34,149 nucleotides of DNA from positions 1 through 34,149 of the forward strand of contig JAKAGT010000036.1 in assembly GCA_021825585.1 (NCBI GenBank), written 5' to 3'. Below the pieces are notes generated by a model. The model saw only the letters and a program-made list of their open reading frames with translations. It did not search any database and had not been told where the DNA came from. Positions within the stretch are counted from its first letter, which is position 1, and every line of letters begins with the position of its first letter. Position numbers and translations under genes: made by a program. The stretch comes from Bacteroidota bacterium (GTDB lineage: Bacteria > Bacteroidota > Ignavibacteria > Kryptoniales > JAKASW01). Below are positions 7,983 through 13,717 of the stretch, piece after piece.

Positions 7983-8624
7983 TCATTTACTCTTAAGGTG
8001 GTACACCTGTCGAAGCAACTTTATGTATTCAGCAAGAGATGGCAGACCGAGTTTTGCCCGGCGCGTGTCCACATTTGCGCTGTCGGCAATTGCATCTAGA
8101 ATTATTCTCCCATCAACTATGTTCGCCTGAGTGCCATAAAGTTGAGGCTTACCTTCACGCACCAGGACACGGTCGATGAAAACCGAGAAATCGCTTGCTG
8201 TAACTTCCCCTGCATAGTACGCCTTCTTGATAAAGGGTACGCATTCTCTTTGAAAGAGGGTGTCCGGTGAATGCTGGAGTATCAGGAAGGCAGCTTCGGT
8301 TCCCTCCCGTCCAACCAAGTCGCGTCCGGGCCACCCGTACTGGTCGATAATGCGCTTGAGAATTGCGGTGTTGGCAGAATCGAGCGAATACATCTTTCTG
8401 TCCACCTTTACAAGAGCTAGGGAATCTGTAGGGTGCACGGACAGAACCTTGATGAATTCCTGCCTAATGTCTTGATCGGCAACTTCCATTGCAAGAAGAT
8501 CTTCGCGCAACTTGGGGTTGCCAAACTTCGTTTCCAGCGTGTCGTGAGTCTCCTGAGGAAACGCCGACGCCATTGGTGTCGCCGCAAAAAGGATGGCGGT
8601 CAACGCACAAATTATTCGAACCAT
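7983..8624 (-). CDS. Secreted protein resembling DUF6624, first cassette gene
   Basis: This encodes 213 residues from an ATG at 8624 with GAGG five bases upstream. Residues 1-21 are a signal peptide (ICALTAILFAATPMASA), so the product is probably periplasmic or outer-membrane associated. The body contains the pattern seen in DUF6624-type proteins: ADQDIRQEF, a central DQYGWPGRDLVGREGTEAAFL segment (about residues 92-112), LQHSP, then CVPFIKKAYYAGEV and the YGTQ motif near 165. The function of that family is not known. The gene begins 43 bases from the cassette boundary at 8667 and ends 33 bases before attC 5, a textbook cassette layout. Being first in the array, it would be the most strongly expressed by any promoter on the integrase side. 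Confidence 0.8.
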   Translation of the reverse strand: MVRIICALTAILFAATPMASAFPQETHDTLETKFGNPKLREDLLAMEVADQDIRQEFIKVLSVHPTDSLALVKVDRKMYSLDSANTAILKRIIDQYGWPGRDLVGREGTEAAFLILQHSPDTLFQRECVPFIKKAYYAGEVTASDFSVFIDRVLVREGKPQLYGTQANIVDGRIILDAIADSANVDTRRAKLGLPSLAEYIKLLRQVYHLKSK

Positions 8625-8661
8625 GGTTACCTCGCTCTTTTGAACTGATCCGCGTGCTGTC

Positions 8662-8722
8662 GCCTAACTTCTTCAAAAACGTATTTCGTTTTTTGTACCA
8701 TAATTGTCTCAAAGACGACACC
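8662..8722 (-). other. Candidate attI region
   Basis: The 61 bases between the recombinase stop codon and the first cassette end in a perfect core box (minus-strand GTTAGGC, 8668-8662) that has no attC partner on its right side. The last bases read GAAGTTAGGC, similar to the end of known attI sites. Upstream, AAAAACG and CGTTTTT form a small inverted repeat that could be an integrase binding site. The boundary is inferred, not proven. Confidence 0.6.
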
Positions 8723-9628
8723 TCATGTCGTTTTGGTCCCCTTCGGTCGTACGATCGATTCAATCGGACTTCTAATCTGTCCGAGTTCCTTCTTGCTAAC
8801 ATGGGTATATATTTCAGTTGTCCGCACGCTGCTGTGGCCCAATAATTCTTGAATGAATTTAATATCCGTACCTTGCTCTAGCAAATGCGTCGCGAAACTG
8901 TGCCGCAGCGTGTGTATCGAAACGTGCTTGGAAATACCAGCCTTGTTGACCGCCCTTTCAAAAACCCTTTCTGCACTCCGAATTGTGTACGGCTTTCCTT
9001 TCTCCTGCCCCTCAAAAAGCCATTTCTTCGGTCGAGATACCTTCCAGTAATCCCTTAGCCCTTCCAGAACCACTTCGGAAAGGATAGTATATCTATCCTT
9101 CTTTCCTTTCCCACCATGAATATGGATCATCATTCGGTCACTGTCGATATCTTCTAATCTTAGCCGTACCATCTCGCCTACCCGCAGCCCTGCAGAATAA
9201 ACTAGCATCAACATGATTTTGTGTTTTAGATTACCAAGCACCTCAAAAACACTCTTCACTTCTTCTGGCGAAAGGACTACAGGGAGTCTATGTGCCCTCA
9301 AAGGTTTCGGCAAACCCGAAATTAGAATTGGCTTACCGTACAACTCACCGTATAGAAATTTCAATGCACTCATAACCTGTGAAATCGACCCCGCTGAAAA
9401 ATGCTTGTCGTCGATTAAATGGATCAAGTAATTTCTGATGTCGGTTTCCGTCAACTCTCTCGGATGCCTTGGTGCAAAATAGGCTGCGAACGCCCTCAAA
9501 TGACTGCGGTACGACTTATAAGTTGCCGGAGAATAGTTGCGCAGCTTCAGTTCTCGCCTGAGCACTTCGAACAGCCCCGGCACACGTCCGGAACCGCCAC
9601 CGCCACCTTCCCGCAGAGTCGCCTTCAT
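8723..9628 (-). CDS. Xer/IntI-like tyrosine recombinase next to the cassette array
   Basis: This encodes 301 residues from an ATG at 9628 with GAGG four bases upstream. An N-terminal SAM-like core-binding domain (about 20-100) is followed by the catalytic domain with R149 (SAGLRVGE), K174 (GGKGKK), H239-R242 (HTLRH), H265 (LLGHSS) and the nucleophile Y274 (YTHV), all present. The end (LGQIRSPIE) recalls IntI proteins. The roughly 20-30 residue insertion that defines IntI, containing an ALxRKYP-type motif before the HxLR box, is absent: only about ten residues separate the LRDYW helix from WLFEGQ. Unusually, residues 8-14 are a Gly-rich run. It points toward the cassettes, as in the 'reverse' integrons of Treponema. 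It is the only candidate integrase for the array in this window. Confidence 0.85.
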   Translation of the reverse strand: MKATLREGGGGGSGRVPGLFEVLRRELKLRNYSPATYKSYRSHLRAFAAYFAPRHPRELTETDIRNYLIHLIDDKHFSAGSISQVMSALKFLYGELYGKPILISGLPKPLRAHRLPVVLSPEEVKSVFEVLGNLKHKIMLMLVYSAGLRVGEMVRLRLEDIDSDRMMIHIHGGKGKKDRYTILSEVVLEGLRDYWKVSRPKKWLFEGQEKGKPYTIRSAERVFERAVNKAGISKHVSIHTLRHSFATHLLEQGTDIKFIQELLGHSSVRTTEIYTHVSKKELGQIRSPIESIVRPKGTKTT

Positions 9629-9636
9629 TCAACCTC

Positions 9637-9687
9637 GAATGATTGTTACAGCTGCCTGACTCCTACAAGTTGAATGAATGTAACAGC
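9637..9687. repeat. Direct repeat pair upstream of the recombinase
   Basis: GAATGATTGTTACAGC (9637-9652) and GAATGAATGTAACAGC (9672-9687) match at 14 of 16 positions and are 35 bases apart. They lie 9 and 44 bases upstream of the recombinase start codon. They could bind a regulator of the recombinase or be remnants of a duplication. Confidence 0.5.
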
Positions 9688-9708
9688 CATGGCCGGTTTT
9701 GTCAAGCG

Positions 9709-9840
9709 GACCATGCCGGTCGGGTATGCGACAAATTTGTAAAAAGCAATAGATTAACCACATAGGCACATTAGAAAACATAGATTTATTCGTTAATGTG
9801 CCTATGTGTTTTATATTTTTGTCGCAGACCCATGCCGGTC
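9709..9840. repeat. Nested inverted-repeat element between direct repeats
   Basis: CACATAGGCACATTA (9759-9773) and its exact complement (9794-9808) form a 15-bp stem. Outside it, TGCGACAAA (9727-9735) pairs with TTTGTCGCA (9818-9826). Both sit between two copies of CCATGCCGGTC (9711-9721 and 9830-9840). The inner part is AT-rich in a GC-rich setting. It resembles a MITE-like or hairpin insertion, or a strong bidirectional terminator. Confidence 0.65.
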
Positions 9841-9900
9841 CACTCCCGCCTGCCGGAAGAGCCGTTTTGACAGGCACGTGCCCTGAACCCACCACCGGCT

Positions 9901-10130
9901 AAGCGTCCGAGGCTGCCGCCCGTTCTCCGGAGGCTCCGGGTTGGCCTTCTACCATTACCGGGCAGCCTCCAGAGGCTCCGGGTCAGCCGTGGATAGCTAC
10001 CAGCCAACCTCCGCGGGTACGACCTAGCCTCGCGAGATTCGCCCGCAGCCTCCGAAGGCCGACCGATAACCGGTGCAGGTTACGCCCCAACCTCCTCCGA
10101 TTGCCTCATAGCCTCCGCCGGTTACCACGT
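9901..10130. repeat. Degenerate 21-bp tandem repeat array (about 11 units)
   Basis: Units of 21 bases (one of 20) can be laid end to end from 9901 to 10130. Most begin AGCCTCCG or AACCTCC and continue with GG-TACC-like sequence, for example at 9964, 10006, 10047, 10089 and 10110. No frame across it looks like a convincing protein: the minus-strand frames contain stops. There is no gene between the recombinase and the gene ending at 10220. Confidence 0.6.
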
Positions 10131-10164
10131 ATTCAATTCCGGCTCGGGATTTCACCCTTAGGAC

Positions 10165-10188
10165 CGGGGAGGCTCAATCGCCTCCCCG
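10165..10188 (-). terminator. Stem-loop after the unknown gene at 10220
   Basis: CGGGGAGGC (10165-10173) pairs perfectly with GCCTCCCCG (10180-10188) around a six-base loop. It lies 32 bases past the stop codon of the minus-strand gene. There is no clear U-run, so it may be a weak terminator or an mRNA end protector. Confidence 0.5.
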
Positions 10189-10219
10189 ATCATGTCCTTC
10201 GCCCTCAGTTGGGATCGTG

Positions 10220-10699
10220 CTACTTGGCGTTCGCGGTGGCCGTGGACTTGTTCGTTTTGCGCGCAAAGCGCTTACCGAACTCGTCCATCAGATCTTCCAG
10301 CCCTTCCATTCCTATCCCGGTGTCCTTACCCAGTCTATACACGGCAAGTGCCGAGGAATAGGCATCGACCGCAACTGCGTCGCACGTGTCGTCCACCAGC
10401 TGCTTTAACGACGTCAGAGCCTGTCCAACCTGTATCAGTTGGCGCCACAGCTCCACGTCCTTCTGCATTTCCTGCAGGTCGAAATTTGCCGGAAGCATGC
10501 CGGGATGCTGCGTTGCCGCTTCCAGCATTCTTGCGGTCCATGGCTGTGCCGCGTCATCGATGCGTACCAGCCTCCTCTTCTCTCCCCTGGAAATCTCGAT
10601 GAGAAACGGGAGTTTTTCCTTTGTGATCTTGATTCCCCCCAGGGCAGCCTCAAGGTCCGCCTGGGAAAGGACCGCGCTTACACGATTGGGTAGTGGCAT
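10220..10699 (-). CDS. Hypothetical cytoplasmic protein (159 aa)
   Basis: This encodes 159 residues from an ATG at 10699 with AAAGGAG eight bases upstream; an in-frame extension to 10729 has no better site. No signal peptide or membrane segment is seen. The protein starts MPLPNRVSAVLSQADLEAAL, is mixed alpha/beta in the first 50 residues, and looks strongly helical afterwards (LWRQLIQVGQALTSLKQLVDDTCDAVAVDAYSS in part). The C-terminus is Lys/Ala/Thr-rich. I do not recognise a family. A stem-loop follows the stop codon, and both neighbours are far away, so it is probably transcribed alone. Confidence 0.7.
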   Translation of the reverse strand: MPLPNRVSAVLSQADLEAALGGIKITKEKLPFLIEISRGEKRRLVRIDDAAQPWTARMLEAATQHPGMLPANFDLQEMQKDVELWRQLIQVGQALTSLKQLVDDTCDAVAVDAYSSALAVYRLGKDTGIGMEGLEDLMDEFGKRFARKTNKSTATANAK

Positions 10700-11272
10700 T
10701 TTCCACTCCTTTTGTTGAGTTCGGAGCATCGCAGCCCCCGCAACCCGGGCCTGCGCTTGTCTATCCGCACGTCCTGGTATCCGTCAGGAAGCCGGTCCGT
10801 GCTTCTTACGACCCGCCTATCCGGCGGCTCGATTGCGGACAACACGCCACGTGCTTCGTGATTCCTATGCGATCTCATGGATGATAATGGTATGGTCAGG
10901 CGACCGGTTTGGGCTTGTAAAGCTCGATATCCTATGTGCTCTCCCCGTACCCTCCGGCTCCGTCGCCGCCCGCGGGGATGTCGGAAATATAACTTGTGCC
11001 ATGGCGCATGTCAAATGGAATCTCGCCGGCTTTGCCGCCGGTGGAACTGCCCGCTCTCCCCCTTTCCCGCGGCCGCCTAAAGAAAGTTCGTTCCGTGGCT
11101 TGCAAACAACGCGAATATTCCGTAACAATGGAATCAGGAGAATGGAATTTTACGGTCACACGTCCGCAGTCAGGGTCGTCCATTTCATAAGGTGCATCTC
11201 CAACTGCCCGATGTTGCATGGAGCACCGACCAGGCATCCCATGAGTCCAAATCGCTATCCGCTACACAGACA
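10700..11272. other. Intergenic region, nothing clear
   Basis: This 570-base stretch separates two divergent genes and should hold both promoters. Open frames in it are short, Arg/Pro-rich, overlap each other on both strands, and lack ribosome binding sites, so I do not call a gene. No repeat or RNA was recognised. Confidence 0.5.
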
Positions 11273-12403
11273 ATGAAATCCAGCCCGGTCGAGAAAATGG
11301 TGAGGTTCTCGTACGGCTTCGCGGCCGTGCTGGTGGTCGTGGTAGTTTCGCTTGGACTGACCAAAGGTCCGGTCCCCCAGAAAGAAAGCTACTTTTCATT
11401 CTATGCCGATTCGTTCCTCAGTGAATTGCATGGCCGGATAGTGTACGTTGTCGCCCTTCTGAGCCTCGGAGCCGCAGCCTATTCCATCACAAGACGGTTC
11501 AGGAACTCCGCAAGACAGGAAGGCCTCGAAGACAAACCTCTCATCCGTCAACTCAAAGAACAGGCCGACCGGTGGTTCAGGAAGACATACGAATTATTGA
11601 GGATGCTATTCCCGATTTTCCTGAATCTCCTCCTCCTGTCGTACGTGGTCGGGTATGTGAACTCCGCAAACCAGTACCGATGGATCGACTCTAAACTCGC
11701 CGCGGCTGATCTCTGGCTGACGGGGACTTACCCCTTCCTGGCCCTGGAGGAAATCAGGTTCCCCGTTTGGCTGATCGAGGCTGTCAAGCTGTCATTCCTC
11801 AATCTGCCGTTCCTGATGGTACTTGCCGCATTGTACACTTTCTTCAGGAGCAAGAAGACATTTTCAAAATATGTCGTGGCCTTCTTCCTGAGTTTCGTAA
11901 TAATGACTCCCCTCTGGCTCCTTGTCCCGGCGATGAGTCCGCAGGACCGGTTCATCGACAACGTATATCACCAGAAGGACCCCGGCAGGATCAGCTCGGC
12001 CCTGAGGGACTTCACACCCGATCCGGAAGTTGAGAGCTTCCTGAAGCATATGAGGGAGTCGAAAGAGGGACTCGAGATAATGCCGACGACCACCTTCCCG
12101 AGCTCGCACGCAGCGTGGGCGACTCTTGCCGCAATTGTTCTTATCGAGGCAAACCCGGTTTCAGCGGCAGTCCTCGGCCCTTTCCTCCTCCTCTCGACTC
12201 TCGGGACGTTCTATCTCGCACAACATTATTTCGTCGACACGATTGCCGGCATCATCGTCGGTATCATGTCGACACTTGCCGCTTCGCTATTCTTCCGCGG
12301 GACTCGCGGTGAAGGCTCACCGGCAAAAGCGGAAGAAGCTTCCGCGGATGCTGCATTGACCTCCTCAACTCGTTCGCGTCGCAGGCATAAGGAAACAATT
12401 TAG
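11273..12403 (+). CDS. PAP2/AUR1-like integral membrane phosphatase or transferase
   Basis: This encodes about 376 residues from the ATG at 11273; the frame is open back to a GTG at 11192, so the start is uncertain. Six or more hydrophobic segments are seen, near residues 10-28, 55-70, 110-130, 165-190, 205-225 and in the C-terminal part. The type 2 phosphatidic-acid phosphatase signature is split across FPSSHAAWA (about 270) and QHYFVDTIAGI (about 313), giving the catalytic histidines and aspartate. The H-Y-F-V-D-x-I-x-G spacing resembles the PAP2_3/AUR1 branch, which includes inositol phosphorylceramide synthases, so a role in phospholipid or sphingolipid head-group chemistry is possible. 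The C-terminal tail is hydrophilic and basic. It converges on the DHOD-like gene. Confidence 0.82.
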   Translation: MKSSPVEKMVRFSYGFAAVLVVVVVSLGLTKGPVPQKESYFSFYADSFLSELHGRIVYVVALLSLGAAAYSITRRFRNSARQEGLEDKPLIRQLKEQADRWFRKTYELLRMLFPIFLNLLLLSYVVGYVNSANQYRWIDSKLAAADLWLTGTYPFLALEEIRFPVWLIEAVKLSFLNLPFLMVLAALYTFFRSKKTFSKYVVAFFLSFVIMTPLWLLVPAMSPQDRFIDNVYHQKDPGRISSALRDFTPDPEVESFLKHMRESKEGLEIMPTTTFPSSHAAWATLAAIVLIEANPVSAAVLGPFLLLSTLGTFYLAQHYFVDTIAGIIVGIMSTLAASLFFRGTRGEGSPAKAEEASADAALTSSTRSRRRHKETI

Positions 12404-12425
12404 GTCCACCCCCCGAAAAACAAGA

Positions 12426-12443
12426 GGGCGCCTCTCGGCGCCC
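12426..12443 (-). terminator. Rho-independent terminator for the DHOD-like gene
   Basis: GGGCGCC (12426-12432) and GGCGCCC (12437-12443) form a 7-bp GC stem with a TCTC loop. Read on the minus strand it is followed by TCTTGTTTTTC, a U-rich tract. It lies 22 bases after the stop codon at 12465, between two convergent genes. Confidence 0.8.
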
Positions 12444-12464
12444 CGGGTTGTAGCTGAAGAGAAG

Positions 12465-13472
12465 CTATACCAGCAATTTGTATCTGTTGAGAGCCTTTAC
12501 GTAGTTCGCGCGCTCGAAGGCGGAAGGGTCGGCCACCGATTCCTGACTCAGGCTTCCCTTCATCTGTTCGATAGATTGATATTCGTGGTCTTCCATCCAC
12601 CTCGTCAGATCGGCAAGCACATTCTTAATATGCTGAGGACCATGTTTCAGCAAAGCGGAGCACATCATGGTCACATCCGCGCCCGCCATAACAAGCTTCA
12701 GGACATCTTCGGCGGTGTGAATGCCACTCGATGCCGCGAGGCTTGCTTTCAGCCTGCCGTAGAATATCGCGACCCATCTCATAGGCAGACGGCAGTCGCT
12801 CGATTCGCTCAGCACGACACCCGGTTCGACCTCCAGCTTCTCGAGATCGATATCGGGCTGATAAAAACGGTTGAACATGACAAGGCCGTCGGCACCGGCA
12901 TTGACGATGCTGTCGGCGAAGCGCGAGAATGAGCTGAAGTACGGACTGAGTTTTACCGCGACCGGGATCTTCACGGCTTCCCTGATTGCGGCAAGCACGT
13001 CGACATACCGCTTTTCCACTTCGGCGGAAGTCAGCCGCATGTCGGTCGGTATGTAATAGACGTTCAGCTCCACAGCGTCCGCGCCGGCCTCTTCGAAATA
13101 TTTCGCGTACTTAACCCAACCGCCCGGGGTTATCCCGTTCAGACTCGGGATTATTGGAATCGAGAGCGACGACTTCGCCCGCCTCAGAAGATCCAGGTAG
13201 GCATCGGGCTCCAGATTGTATTCCTCCGCCCTGGGAAGGTAGGTAAGCGCCTCCGCGAAGCCTTCCGTACCATAATGAAGGTAGTGATCAAGCTCGGCGC
13301 TTTCATGCGCGATCTCTTCTTCGAACAGCGAATACATTACAATCGCCGAAGCGCCGGAATCCTCCAGCCGCTTCATGTTATCGATTTCCCTCGAAAGAGG
13401 GCTCGCCGATGGGACAATCGGATTCTTCAGCTCAAGCCCGAGATATTTCGTTTTCAAATCCACGTTCGCCAT
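12465..13472 (-). CDS. Dihydroorotate dehydrogenase-like flavoprotein
   Basis: This encodes 335 residues from an ATG at 13472 with GGAGAG upstream. The sequence follows the DHOD TIM-barrel: [18 protein letters not shown] at the N-terminus, IPSLNG near 112, [11 protein letters not shown] near 133, [11 protein letters not shown] near 175 (the conserved Lys of the FMN site), [11 protein letters not shown] near 197, and a phosphate-binding end with [28 protein letters not shown] in part. The region 80-100 ([18 protein letters not shown]) and the C-terminal extension are typical of the DHOD-like group found beside nifJ, not of PyrD itself. It follows nifJ by 245 bases on the same strand. I infer an accessory redox role, not pyrimidine synthesis. 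Confidence 0.88.
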   Translation of the reverse strand: MANVDLKTKYLGLELKNPIVPSASPLSREIDNMKRLEDSGASAIVMYSLFEEEIAHESAELDHYLHYGTEGFAEALTYLPRAEEYNLEPDAYLDLLRRAKSSLSIPIIPSLNGITPGGWVKYAKYFEEAGADAVELNVYYIPTDMRLTSAEVEKRYVDVLAAIREAVKIPVAVKLSPYFSSFSRFADSIVNAGADGLVMFNRFYQPDIDLEKLEVEPGVVLSESSDCRLPMRWVAIFYGRLKASLAASSGIHTAEDVLKLVMAGADVTMMCSALLKHGPQHIKNVLADLTRWMEDHEYQSIEQMKGSLSQESVADPSAFERANYVKALNRYKLLV

Positions 13473-13632
13473 TGCTCATGCTCTCCATGGTTTTCGCGTT
13501 ACTTCAATATTGCATCCCACGTTAGACGGCAACAAATGCTTCAAAGCCTTTCCCGTACTCATAATTTTTCCGTTGCCTGAATTCCCCCGACTCATTCGCT
13601 CACCCTCCTCTCTTAACAAGTGAAGAGGAGCA

Positions 13633-13663
13633 GGAGTCCCTCTCTTTCTATGAAAGGGACTCC
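13633..13663 (-). terminator. Hairpin between nifJ and the DHOD-like gene
   Basis: GGAGTCCC (13633-13640) pairs with GGGACTCC (13656-13663), and TTTC with GAAA inside. No U-run follows on the minus strand, so it may be a weak terminator, a processing site or an attenuator between the two genes. Confidence 0.4.
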
Positions 13664-13717
13664 CTGGTGAGTTCAAATTAGGGCAATTCCCGGCGCCTTT
13701 CAGCCATAGCCCAGTCT

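Larger units (their letters stand above)
1..8722 (-). mobile_element. Chromosomal integron cassette array (five attC sites, left end beyond window)
   Basis: The region is divided by five sites of about 114-134 bp. Each starts with an RYYYAAC-like box, ends with a GTTRRRY-like box, and folds into an outer and an inner stem. Taking the cut between G and TT of the minus-strand GTTRRRY box gives cassettes at 7823-8667, 4667-7822, 3876-4666, 796-3875 (with an IS inside), 169-795 and 1-168 (partial). In each complete cassette the box at the 5' end and the first box of its own attC are exact complements, which is the signature of cassettes that once existed as circles. The spacer next to the final box is always RGAC before GTT on the minus strand, so all sites share one orientation. 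Most genes follow it, with short leaders and stop codons close to the attC. Confidence 0.88.

Noticed and set aside
163-8668. Reading the five repeated sites as REP/BIME or MITE copies
   Set aside because: Complementary core boxes at cassette ends, uniform orientation, location between stop codons and next gene leaders, and the adjacent recombinase all fit attC better than dispersed palindromes.
9901-10130. Possible CRISPR array
   Set aside because: The 21-bp units are directly abutting and degenerate; there are no constant repeats separated by unique spacers and no cas genes.
10833-11276. 147-codon plus-strand frame before the PAP2-like gene
   Set aside because: Low-complexity Arg/Pro/Ser-rich sequence with competing frames on both strands and no ribosome binding site; it also overlaps the PAP2 start.
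12465-13472. Calling the gene pyrD
   Set aside because: The sequence belongs to the DHOD-like group found next to nifJ; no pyrimidine genes are nearby.
13476-13676. 66-codon minus-strand frame between nifJ and the DHOD-like gene
   Set aside because: It runs through the hairpin at 13633-13663, lacks a ribosome binding site, and shows no family features.
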